Part shown: positions 31,255-38,057 of the stretch, piece by piece
Layout: the number at the start of each line of letters is the position of its first letter
Position numbering within the stretch: the stretch's first letter is position 1
Assembly: GCA_009782475.1 (NCBI GenBank)
Contig: WRIZ01000023.1
Location: 1-39,520 of the forward strand
Length of the DNA: 39,520 nt
Direction: 5' to 3'
Origin: Oscillospiraceae bacterium
GTDB taxonomy: Bacteria; Bacillota; Clostridia; Oscillospirales; UBA929
Notes under the pieces: generated by a model
What the model was told of the DNA's origin: nothing
Seen by the model: only the letters and a program-made list of their open reading frames with translations
Database searches by the model: none
Made by a program: the position numbers and the translations under genes

Positions 31255-32601
31255 ATGTTTAAGAAAATCCTGATTGCCAACCGTGGCGAGATCGCCGTCC
31301 GGGTCATCCGGGCTTGCAGGGATATGGGCATTGTCAGCGCGGCGGTCTATTCCGAGGCCGACCGCCAGGCTTTGCACAGCCAGCTGGCCGACGAGAGCGT
31401 CTGCATTGGTCCGGCTCCTTCACGCGACAGCTACCTGAATATGAACCAAATCATCAGCGCGGCTTTGGCGTTGAAGGCCGACGCCATCCACCCGGGATAC
31501 GGCTATTTATCGGAAAATGCCGACTTCGCCGAACTCTGTGCGGAGCACGGCATCACCTTTATCGGCCCTTCACCCGAAGCGTTGCGGTTGCTGGGCGATA
31601 AAGCCCAAGCCATTGACACGGCACGAAAGGCGGGAGCCCCTGTTGTCCCCGGCTCCAACGGCGCGCTGCCCGATTTGGCCGCCGCGAGGGCTTGCGCCGG
31701 AGAGATCGGTTTTCCGCTGATGCTCAAAGCGGCGGCGGGTGGCGGCGGGCGCGGCATTCGTTTGCTCCGCGCTATGGATGAATTGGAATCGGCATTCACC
31801 ACGGCGTCGGAAGAAGCGAAATCCTTCTTCGGCGACGGGCGGATGTATATGGAACGGTACATCGAACATCCAAGACATATTGAGTTTCAAATCTTGGGCG
31901 ACCAGCACGGAACGGTTATTCATTTGGGAGAACGTGAGTGTTCGCTCCAGCGGCGGCACCAAAAGGTTTTAGAAGAAGCTCCCAGCCCCTTTCTCACCCC
32001 GGCCAAACGCGCCGAAATGGGAGCGGCCGCCGTAAAAATCGCCAAAGCGGCCGGTTATTACGGAGCGGGAACCATTGAGTTTTTGGTCGGAGCCGACGGT
32101 TCGTTCTACTTTATGGAGATGAATCCGCGCATCCAAGTGGAACACCCTGTCACAGAGTATATCACAGGCGTCGACTTGGTTTCCGCGCAGATCAGAGTGG
32201 CATTGGGCGAACCGCTGGGGTTTGTTCAGGATGACGTCACCATCAAAGGTCACGCCATGGAATGCCGCGTCAATGCCGAAGACCCGGACGCCGGATTCGC
32301 ACCCCGCCCCGGTACCATCAACGGGCTGCATGTTCCGGGCGGCCCGGGTGTGCGCGTTGACGCCGCCATCTATCAGGGGTATACCGTACCTCCGTTTTAT
32401 GACAGCCTGTTGGCAAAGCTGATCGTTCACGGATGCGACCGTGATGAAGCGTTGGCGCGGATGAAACGGGCTATGGCGGAGTTTTTATTTGAAGGGATCA
32501 TCACCAACTGCGATTTTCACCTGCGTTTGCTGGAGCATGAAGGATTCAAATCAGGTGACTATTCCGTTGATACCATCGGCGAAATGATGCAGGAAGGATA
32601 A
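31255..32601 (+). CDS. accC: biotin carboxylase subunit of acetyl-CoA carboxylase
   Basis: ATP-grasp enzyme that carboxylates biotin on AccB. MFKKILIANRGEIAVRVIRA is the standard start, so I take the ATG at 31255 rather than the TTG at 31246. Other motifs: HPGYGYLSENADFAE, the Gly-rich loop AAAGGGGRGIR, and MNPRIQVEHPVTE. 448 residues, normal. Confidence 0.97.
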   Translation: MFKKILIANRGEIAVRVIRACRDMGIVSAAVYSEADRQALHSQLADESVCIGPAPSRDSYLNMNQIISAALALKADAIHPGYGYLSENADFAELCAEHGITFIGPSPEALRLLGDKAQAIDTARKAGAPVVPGSNGALPDLAAARACAGEIGFPLMLKAAAGGGGRGIRLLRAMDELESAFTTASEEAKSFFGDGRMYMERYIEHPRHIEFQILGDQHGTVIHLGERECSLQRRHQKVLEEAPSPFLTPAKRAEMGAAAVKIAKAAGYYGAGTIEFLVGADGSFYFMEMNPRIQVEHPVTEYITGVDLVSAQIRVALGEPLGFVQDDVTIKGHAMECRVNAEDPDAGFAPRPGTINGLHVPGGPGVRVDAAIYQGYTVPPFYDSLLAKLIVHGCDRDEALARMKRAMAEFLFEGIITNCDFHLRLLEHEGFKSGDYSVDTIGEMMQEG

Positions 32602-32607
32602 TGCTGT

Positions 32608-34251
32608 ATGCTGACCGACCTCTTTAAGAAAGCCCGTTATATTTCCGTCAATCCGTCTGAGGCTCCAGCCGCCAAAGAGGGAAAGGAAAAAGACAAGAAA
32701 AAGCAGCCTTCACAGGTCTTGAGCAACCGCATCTCCGCGCCGGAACGCCTCCGCATGGTCTGTGATAAAAACACCTTTACAGAGATGGACGCCGGACTTA
32801 CGTCGTGCAATCCCTTGGATTTTGACGGTTACTCCGAGAAAACCTCTTCTCTCCGGCAAAAACACAGTCTCGACGACGCCGTTTTGACCGGAGAATGCAC
32901 CATGGGCGGCCATCCCTGTTTCGTTGGCGCAATGGATACCCGTTTTATGATGGGAAGTATGGGAAGCGTTGTCGGCGAACGCATCACCCGTTTGTTTGAA
33001 GCCGCGACCGAACGCAAACTTCCTGTCATCCTCTTCACCGCTTCGGGCGGGGCGCGTATGCAGGAAGGGATCTTGTCCTTGATGCAAATGGCGAAGGTCA
33101 GTGCCGCCGTCGGACGGCACAACGCGGAAGGGCTTTTCTATATCTCGGTTCTGACAGACCCGACAACCGGCGGCGTAACGGCTTCGTTCGCCATGCTGGG
33201 CGACATTATCCTCGCCGAACCCGGCGCACTGATCGGTTTTGCCGGGCCGCGCGTCATCGAAAGCACCATCCGTTCCAAACTCCCCGAAGGGTTTCAAAAG
33301 GCGGAGTTTATTTTGGAGCATGGTTTCATAGACGCCATCGTGCCGCGGGAGGAACTGCGGAACACCCTTGTGAAGTTATTGTCTTACCATCGCAATACGT
33401 TTGATATACCTGCTGAGAAAGGATATAATCTCGACCGCCTGATCCAAATGAAGCCGGACGGACGCGCCGCGCAGCCGTTGAACAAGCAGGTTTTGTTCCA
33501 TAAACACCGGCCAACTGTGCTGGACTGGATCGAAATGATTTTTGAGGGATTCATCGAACTGCACGGCGACCGCCTTTTCGGCGACGACACAGCCATCGTT
33601 GGCGGCCTAGCGATGCTGGGCGGACGCCCGGTGACGGTGATCGGTCACGCGAAAGGAAAAGGAACAAAGGACAATATAGCGAAAAATTTCGGTATGCCGC
33701 ACCCTGAAGGATACCGCAAAGCCTTGCGCCTGATGAAGCAAGCCGAGAAATCCCGCCGCCCTGTCATATGCTTTGTGGATACGGCGGGAGCCTTTTGCGG
33801 TATTGGCGCGGAAGAACGCGGACAAGGCGAAGCCATCGCGCGGAATTTAATGGAAATGGCCGCTTTGAACATACCCATCCTTTCGATATTCACCGGAGAA
33901 GGCGGCTCCGGCGGCGCATTGGCATTGGCGGTTGCCGACAAATGCTTTATGCTGGAAAATGCGATGTATTCCGTCATTTCCCCGCGCGGCTGCGCGTCAA
34001 TTCTATGGAAAGACCCCGGCCGCGAAGACGAGGCCGCGAAAAAATTGAAAATCACGGCGCGGGAGCTTTTGGAGATGGGTGTGATCGACGCTGTTATCCC
34101 GGAGCACTCAGGCGCGCATTTGGACGCGCCCCGTATCGCAAAAACCATCCGCAGAACATTGATGAAAACGCTGGAACATGCAAGTGACCTTACGCCGAAA
34201 AGCCGCTATGAGCGTTATCGTAAGTTCGGGATTTTTGATGAACAATCGTAG
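32608..34251 (+). CDS. accDA: fused acetyl-CoA carboxylase carboxyltransferase (AccD-AccA)
   Basis: A 547-residue fusion of the beta (AccD-like, about 1-270) and alpha (AccA-like, about 290-547) carboxyltransferase parts. Beta: [16 protein letters not shown] and [12 protein letters not shown]. Alpha: [40 protein letters not shown] and [15 protein letters not shown] (the common form has Glu where Arg stands). The N-terminal zinc ribbon of AccD (CXXC...CXXC) is missing; a Lys/Glu-rich stretch (about 20-35) replaces it. The N-terminal helices of AccA are also reduced. Fused versions are known in some Clostridia. Last gene of the operon. Confidence 0.93.
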   Translation: MLTDLFKKARYISVNPSEAPAAKEGKEKDKKKQPSQVLSNRISAPERLRMVCDKNTFTEMDAGLTSCNPLDFDGYSEKTSSLRQKHSLDDAVLTGECTMGGHPCFVGAMDTRFMMGSMGSVVGERITRLFEAATERKLPVILFTASGGARMQEGILSLMQMAKVSAAVGRHNAEGLFYISVLTDPTTGGVTASFAMLGDIILAEPGALIGFAGPRVIESTIRSKLPEGFQKAEFILEHGFIDAIVPREELRNTLVKLLSYHRNTFDIPAEKGYNLDRLIQMKPDGRAAQPLNKQVLFHKHRPTVLDWIEMIFEGFIELHGDRLFGDDTAIVGGLAMLGGRPVTVIGHAKGKGTKDNIAKNFGMPHPEGYRKALRLMKQAEKSRRPVICFVDTAGAFCGIGAEERGQGEAIARNLMEMAALNIPILSIFTGEGGSGGALALAVADKCFMLENAMYSVISPRGCASILWKDPGREDEAAKKLKITARELLEMGVIDAVIPEHSGAHLDAPRIAKTIRRTLMKTLEHASDLTPKSRYERYRKFGIFDEQS

Positions 34252-34260
34252 AAATTTCTC

Positions 34261-34289
34261 TTGACAGCAAAACGCAGATACAGTATAAT
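34261..34289 (+). promoter_or_regulatory. consensus promoter of the tRNA operon
   Basis: TTGACA (34261-34266), exactly 17 bp, TATAAT (34284-34289), both perfect. It starts 10 bases after the accDA stop. Confidence 0.92.
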
Positions 34290-34306
34290 AGCTCTGTTCT
34301 GCTTAC

Positions 34307-34383
34307 GGCGGCGTAGCTCAGATGGCTAGAGCATGCGGTTCATACCCGCAGTGTCGTTGGTTCAATTCCGACCGCCGCTACCA
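34307..34383 (+). tRNA. tRNA-Met (CAU), elongator type
   Basis: A 77-base cloverleaf with encoded CCA: acceptor GGCGGCG/CGCCGCU, D arm GCTC...GAGC, anticodon stem TGCGG/CCGCA with loop TTCATAC (CAU), T arm GTTGG/CCGAC. Pair 1-72 is G-U, unlike the initiator mismatch, and the sequence closely follows the Bacillus elongator tRNA-Met. Confidence 0.95.
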
Positions 34384-34413
34384 TCAAAACACGCTCCGTA
34401 CGGAGCGTATCAT

Positions 34414-34488
34414 GGCCCGTTGGTCAAGCGGTTAAGACTCCGCCCTTTCACGGCGGCAACACGAGTTCGAGTCTCGTACGGGTCACCA
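34414..34488 (+). tRNA. tRNA-Glu (UUC)
   Basis: A 75-base cloverleaf with encoded CCA: acceptor GGCCCGT/ACGGGTC, anticodon stem CCGCC/GGCGG with loop CTTTCAC (UUC), T arm ACGAG/CTCGT. A small palindrome ACGCTCCG-TA-CGGAGCGT (34391-34408) separates it from tRNA-Met and may be a processing site. Confidence 0.95.
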
Positions 34489-34496
34489 GCCTGAAT

Positions 34497-34529
34497 CCCT
34501 GTAACCGCATAGGTTACAGGGAAATTTTA
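34497..34529 (+). terminator. terminator of the tRNA operon
   Basis: CCCTGTAACC (34497-34506), loop GCATA, GGTTACAGGG (34512-34521), then AAATTTTA. It is intact, so the phage-like element lies beyond the tRNA unit. Confidence 0.8.
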
Positions 34530-34570
34530 TATCCATACAACCGTTCCTTTTCTCACTATCAATCACCGCT

Positions 34571-34603
34571 TTCCACCATGAAATGGTGGAAAAAATGGTG
34601 GAA
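34571..34603. repeat. ATGGTGGAA direct/inverted repeats at the element's left end
   Basis: TTCCACCAT (34571-34579), ATGGTGGAA (34583-34591) and ATGGTGGAA again (34595-34603), the direct copies 12 bp apart. It lies between the tRNA terminator and the rep stop. It could be a terminator for rep, an iteron-type site or part of an attachment site. Confidence 0.6.
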
Positions 34604-34616
34604 GATTTCCGGGTTA

Positions 34617-35726
34617 TCACGCCGGAAGCGGCACGTCATCAAGCAACCCGCAATCGGTCAAGCCGATGCGTCTTTTCCACTGCTCATACAGCCTGTGCAT
34701 GATCTTCTTGGATACCTTCTCGCCGAGGTCATGGATGCCGAAACCCTTGTATGTCTTTAACATGGTATCCTGTGCCTTTGAGCGGCGGGTATAGCCCATC
34801 TGCATCAGCTCCAGCATATTGCGCTCACCAATGCCGGAGACAAGCGCGGAAGCGAGGGGGACGATGGAGTTGTAGAACCAGCGGAGCTTGCGCTCGAAGA
34901 TATGCTCCTTCTCTTCCTTTGCCGTCACCTTAACGCCCTTGACCGTTTCTAGAAAATCCAGCCACCAGCGGGATATACTGCATCGGGATATGTTGCTGTC
35001 ATCCAGCTCTATCATTTGGATATGACCGCCCAGTATCTCGGCAACGCTCTCACCGATGGAGCGGCTTTCCAGTAACCCGGTGTAGATATGCTGTATGATA
35101 TTCTCGGCTACTTCATGACGCGCTTGCATCTCTACCCGTATCCAATGGCTGTTGTAACCGTCCGGGTCATCCTTCGGGTCGAAGTGTTCCTTTGCCTTGT
35201 CGTAGAAGCGGAAGCAGAGGTCGCTTTTGCGTGAGCCTATGTAGATTGTCCGTGCTGGGGCATACTCCCCATCATTGCATTGGACAATCTGACGTTTCCG
35301 GCAACCTGAACGGATACGCTTCTCATTATAGTAACGTATGAGTTCATCCATATCGAACGCGCCGTCCTTGTCATCACAAGCCACATCCAAACGAGTGAGG
35401 TTCACTCCGTCCGTGCGGTATACGTCGATGGCAAGGTCAAGGACGTTACCGCCGAGCTGTTCATAGGTGCGGCAACCACTGCCGGACATGGAGACGCACA
35501 CGCCCATGAACTCATTACCGCCGCCGTTCTTCTCTGTTCCTTCACGCCCGTTGTAGTAGACGCTTATGTGATCGTAGTGCAAACAGTTCCGGTAACCGTT
35601 ACGACCATAGCCCAATTCATCGAATATGTCTGCATCGAGTTTGAGTATATCGGTTATGACTTTCTGCGGATCATCGGTGGATAGGACGCTGAATGACAGC
35701 CAATCGAATAGGACTTGACATTTCAT
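34617..35726 (-). CDS. rolling-circle replication initiator (Rep_trans family)
   Basis: A 369-residue protein resembling the 'replication initiation factor' family (RstA of CTX phage, NicK of ICEBs1, pT181-type Rep). Recognisable parts: FDWLSFSV near the start, GVCVSMSGSGCRTYEQLG, the NLTRLDVACDDKDGAFD strand, IYIGSRKSDLCFRFYDKAKE with the Tyr and Lys expected near the nicking site, and WIRVEMQARH. It nicks one DNA strand to start replication of the phage or plasmid form. The C-terminal part (about 250-369) is helical and typical. The ATG at 35726 has GGGGGTAAATAACC upstream. Confidence 0.82.
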   Translation of the reverse strand: MKCQVLFDWLSFSVLSTDDPQKVITDILKLDADIFDELGYGRNGYRNCLHYDHISVYYNGREGTEKNGGGNEFMGVCVSMSGSGCRTYEQLGGNVLDLAIDVYRTDGVNLTRLDVACDDKDGAFDMDELIRYYNEKRIRSGCRKRQIVQCNDGEYAPARTIYIGSRKSDLCFRFYDKAKEHFDPKDDPDGYNSHWIRVEMQARHEVAENIIQHIYTGLLESRSIGESVAEILGGHIQMIELDDSNISRCSISRWWLDFLETVKGVKVTAKEEKEHIFERKLRWFYNSIVPLASALVSGIGERNMLELMQMGYTRRSKAQDTMLKTYKGFGIHDLGEKVSKKIMHRLYEQWKRRIGLTDCGLLDDVPLPA

Positions 35727-36023
35727 GGTTATTTACCCCCTTTGTAATCGTGACCCCCCTGATTAGTGTGTGGGGGTCTCGGCCGGGACTTTGCCGAGGG
35801 AAGACGGTGGAAAACGTCTCCGGCTTCACCGCCGCCCAGCGGTCGCTACGCTCCCGATCAGCGGCGGCTTACCTCCGGCGTTTACACACCGTACCCTGCG
35901 GGGTGGGCTATGGATAAGCATTGACAACCCTTGCGGGGGACAGGTTGCCAACACTTAACCACAGCGGGAGCATGAGACGTTCCGGCTTCGCCGGGTTGCC
36001 TGTTCGTTTTATAAACAATGAGT
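35727..36023. other. hairpin-rich non-coding region, probable phage origin/packaging region
   Basis: No convincing gene in these 297 bases. Consecutive hairpins are seen: GACCCCC/GGGGGTC (35752-35778), CTCGGC/GCCGAG (35778-35798), AGACG/CGTCT (35802-35819), a larger one around CCGCCGCCC...GGGCGG-type arms (about 35830-35875), GACAACCC/GGTTGCC (about 35922-35950), and CCGGC-TTC-GCCGG (about 35982-35996). Filamentous phages keep replication origins and the packaging signal in such an intergenic hairpin cluster. Which stem does what cannot be told. Confidence 0.55.
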
Positions 36024-36881
36024 TTATTTCTTTCGTTTTCGTCGGGTTTCTCTGATGACTGTCTTTCCGAGGGTTCGGAGGATACGGCGGCGGGGTTTGC
36101 ATTTTCTTGGATGGCGTTTTCGTTCTTGCTTGTCCAGTTTCTTTTGAATGTCGGGCGGTATTGCGCCCCACATGATGTATGTTTTTTCTTCGAGTTTGGG
36201 GGCTTCGTAGCTGTTGAAGTATTTGATGTATTTGGGGATGAAGGTGAGCTGGCGTGTTCCTGCCCAAAAGAAGAGGAAGGTATCTATGTTCATGTCTTCG
36301 TCGATTTTGGAGGATGCTTCGGCTGTGGATTTATTGAGAACGATTTTGGTGCTGATACGTTTGGCGTAACAGAATACCCGGAATCGGTTTTCTATGATGT
36401 AGAGCTTGTCCACCAGTTTACGGAGTTTGAGGTCTACGTCGTAGGCTTGGGAGAACATATAAACGGTAATTCTTCTGTGTCTTTGGAGCTTGAACCAGTC
36501 TCTAACCTCGTCACTGAATGTTTTGAACTTTCTATTATCCCATATCATACCGACTTCATCTATCAGAAGAATCGAATCCTCCGGCAACTCGTACTTACCT
36601 ATATCTTTATAATCCAATTGATATGTACCATTTATCGCCATCGTAGAGTAGACAGGGATACCGCGCTTCATATATTTACGCGCTATCTTGGTTAGGGTGG
36701 TGGATTTCCCGGCACCACGTTTCCCAATGTATATAACCAGTTTATAAGGGTTGATGTACTTCTTTGTTAGCTTGTGATAGATATAGCCCAGTATAAACGG
36801 GGCGGTTATCACCTTTAAGACGGTGGGCAGGAGCGTCCATATATAACCCAGCACCGAATATTTGATGATTCTCTTTATCAT
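36024..36881 (-). CDS. Zot-like (zonular occludens toxin family) phage morphogenesis ATPase
   Basis: A 285-residue protein, counterpart of filamentous-phage pI, which drives virion assembly at the membrane. A hydrophobic segment (about 9-35) precedes Walker A GKRGAGKST (53-61) and Walker B SILLIDEVG (103-111). The region around RDWFKLQRHRRITVYMFSQAYD is the usual 'arginine/sensor' stretch of the Zot domain. The tail is very basic (RKCKPRRRILR and RETRRKRKK). In CTX or Ff phages the membrane helix follows the ATPase; here it is at the start, so topology may differ. ATGA overlap with the small gene upstream. Hallmark gene for calling an inovirus. Confidence 0.85.
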   Translation of the reverse strand: MIKRIIKYSVLGYIWTLLPTVLKVITAPFILGYIYHKLTKKYINPYKLVIYIGKRGAGKSTTLTKIARKYMKRGIPVYSTMAINGTYQLDYKDIGKYELPEDSILLIDEVGMIWDNRKFKTFSDEVRDWFKLQRHRRITVYMFSQAYDVDLKLRKLVDKLYIIENRFRVFCYAKRISTKIVLNKSTAEASSKIDEDMNIDTFLFFWAGTRQLTFIPKYIKYFNSYEAPKLEEKTYIMWGAIPPDIQKKLDKQERKRHPRKCKPRRRILRTLGKTVIRETRRKRKK

Positions 36882-36997
36882 GATTTTCCTCCGAATCGTA
36901 ACATCATGCCGAATAACCCAAAGGCTAACACGAAGAACACCGCCATCAGCGGAACAAATACAATGACGTTATTCCAGTCAGTGAACGGAATAGCCAT
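36878..36997 (-). CDS. small single-helix membrane protein next to zot
   Basis: A 39-residue frame: short polar start MAIPFTDWNNV, then a hydrophobic helix (about 11-33), then RFGGKS. Its TGA overlaps the zot ATG (ATGA), which supports it being translated. No clear ribosome binding site precedes the ATG at 36997, and the frame is open further up to a stop near 37030 without an ATG, so the true start may be non-ATG. Minor coat protein (pVII/pIX-like) or assembly helper is a guess from size and place. Confidence 0.5.
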   Translation of the reverse strand: MAIPFTDWNNVIVFVPLMAVFFVLAFGLFGMMLRFGGKS

Positions 36998-37036
36998 AAA
37001 TTCGAGTAAACGAAGTACAAAATCTTTCATAGTGTG

Positions 37037-37078
37037 AGTGACGGCGCGCGCGAGTAGTCATCGCGCGCCCGTCACTCC
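37037..37078. terminator. strong GC hairpin after the coat-type gene (attenuator/terminator)
   Basis: GAGTGACGG plus CGCGCGCG (37037-37053) pairs with CGCGCGC plus CCGTCACTC (37063-37078), a stem of about 16 bp. On the - strand it lies 9 bases after the stop of the 37087-37251 gene, with a T-run about 15-20 bases beyond. Filamentous phages carry a terminator after the major coat gene so that coat mRNA is more abundant than assembly mRNA; the same use is likely here. Confidence 0.65.
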
Positions 37079-37086
37079 CTCCTTCC

Positions 37087-37251
37087 TTACATACGTATGA
37101 GCCGCTTGAAGATGCCGATGCCCGCTCCGGCAATCGTGATCAGGATGCCGATCAGCAGAATGGGATTGGCGATGACAGTCGTGCCGACTTGAACCGCCAT
37201 TTCGATGAGCGCATCGAACACATCTTTGACGAACGTAAGAATCTGACCCAT
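37087..37251 (-). CDS. candidate major coat protein (54 aa)
   Basis: A 54-residue protein: an amphipathic N-terminal half (MGQILTFVKDVFDALIEMAV), one hydrophobic helix (about 28-47, NPILLIGILITIAGAGIGIF) and a basic end KRLIRM for DNA contact. This amphipathic-helix/TM/positive-tail plan is that of inovirus major coat proteins (pVIII). No signal peptide is seen. It has the strongest ribosome binding site of the element (AAAGGAGG) and a terminator directly behind, both fitting high expression. The longer frame upstream of the ATG at 37251 is not supported. Confidence 0.6.
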   Translation of the reverse strand: MGQILTFVKDVFDALIEMAVQVGTTVIANPILLIGILITIAGAGIGIFKRLIRM

Positions 37252-37268
37252 TGTTAAACCTCCTTTCC

Positions 37269-37430
37269 TTATCCTCTGATTATATGGAATATTTTCATAA
37301 CCCCACGGGTTAGGAAAACCGCTAGAACGCCCATGAATATTGGAACTGTTACGAACAACACCCATGTTGATTTCATCATGGACATCAGGGTATCAAACGT
37401 ACTCACCAAACCGCTTATATACTGCGCCAT
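37269..37430 (-). CDS. small single-helix membrane protein, coat-like
   Basis: A 53-residue protein: MAQYISGLVSTFDTLMSMM, a hydrophobic helix (about 21-40, WVLFVTVPIFMGVLAVFL), then TRGVMKIFHIIRG with basic residues. Same plan and size as the neighbouring 54-residue protein. The ATG at 37430 has AGGAGG 8 bases upstream. A minor or second coat protein is likely; the order of coat genes cannot be assigned. Confidence 0.6.
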   Translation of the reverse strand: MAQYISGLVSTFDTLMSMMKSTWVLFVTVPIFMGVLAVFLTRGVMKIFHIIRG

Positions 37431-37431
37431 A

Positions 37432-37590
37432 TCACCGACCTCCTGTAACCATCCGTACAATCGCCCCGAGTATCTTGTAAGAACAGCTCAACATGAACAG
37501 CAACACGATAGCGGCGGCAATCCATGCCACGACCTCATAACCGTTCGGCACAGGGCCGACAAGGTCAATTAACGCTTGAAGAATAGACAT
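37432..37590 (-). CDS. small single-helix membrane protein, coat-like
   Basis: A 52-residue protein: MSILQALIDLVGPVPNGYEV, a hydrophobic helix (about 20-41, with AWIAAAIVLLFMLSCSY), then KILGAIVRMVTGGR. Again an amphipathic start, one helix and a basic end. The ATG at 37590 follows GGGGTGGTGG and lies inside the end of the upstream gene (22-base overlap), so the two are probably coupled. One base separates it from the next small gene. Confidence 0.55.
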   Translation of the reverse strand: MSILQALIDLVGPVPNGYEVVAWIAAAIVLLFMLSCSYKILGAIVRMVTGGR

Positions 37591-38057
37591 ACTACCACCA
37601 CCCCTACAAGAAATACGAGTATCCATAAAGCCATCGTTGGCTTGCTTACAACCCCTACAGGGTTCTCTCCGTTGTTATTCAGTATCGGTATATTGGTATT
37701 GTGTATCGCTGTGATGGTGATGTCCTGCCATGTGTTGTTATTATTAGGCTGATACTGGCTTGTCCCATATGCAGACATCCGATAATTGTACTCATTGTTG
37801 AAGTTCGCCCCGGTGTATATGCGCCCTGTTATCGTTGTATTGGTTACGTTTATCAGGTTTTCACTACCGCGCTGTTGAGATATGTATTCCATGCTGTTCA
37901 GTGGGATGATGATGAATACCCTGCCCAATCCGTTGACTTGCGCTTCGATGTACGCCGCGCCCTTTACAGGAGCGTTAGGCGGGTATTCATTCGGGTATGC
38001 GTATACCGCTGTAACCAGCAACAGGAACGCCGCTATGACTGATATTGTGTACTTCAC
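37569..38057 (-). CDS. phage surface protein with signal peptide and C-terminal membrane anchor
   Basis: A 162-residue protein: signal peptide 1-20 (MKYTISVIAAFLLLVTAVYA), an Asn/Thr-rich exported part (about 21-137; IPLNSMEYISQQ, NNNNTWQDITITA), a membrane helix (about 141-158, MALWILVFLVGVVVVCLF) and KR at the end. This layout suits a minor virion or assembly protein held in the membrane before extrusion. It abuts the stop of the large gene (no gap). No named family recognised. Confidence 0.6.
   Translation of the reverse strand: MKYTISVIAAFLLLVTAVYAYPNEYPPNAPVKGAAYIEAQVNGLGRVFIIIPLNSMEYISQQRGSENLINVTNTTITGRIYTGANFNNEYNYRMSAYGTSQYQPNNNNTWQDITITAIHNTNIPILNNNGENPVGVVSKPTMALWILVFLVGVVVVCLFFKR

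Noticed and set aside
34414-34488. tRNA-Glu as the direct integration site of the phage element
   Set aside because: The tRNA and its terminator are complete and no duplicated tRNA 3' end is visible; the far junction is outside the window, so it cannot be claimed.
34530-34616. Xer dif site
   Set aside because: No 28-bp pair of arms similar to Firmicutes dif; the ATGGTGGAA repeats do not fit the pattern.
35908-36267. 119-codon minus-strand frame reaching into the phage intergenic region
   Set aside because: Mostly a frame shadow of zot, Pro/His/Arg-rich by chance, no ribosome binding site.
36018-36695. 225-codon plus-strand frame opposite zot
   Set aside because: Composition follows the reverse complement of zot; the - strand frame has Walker motifs and a coupled start.
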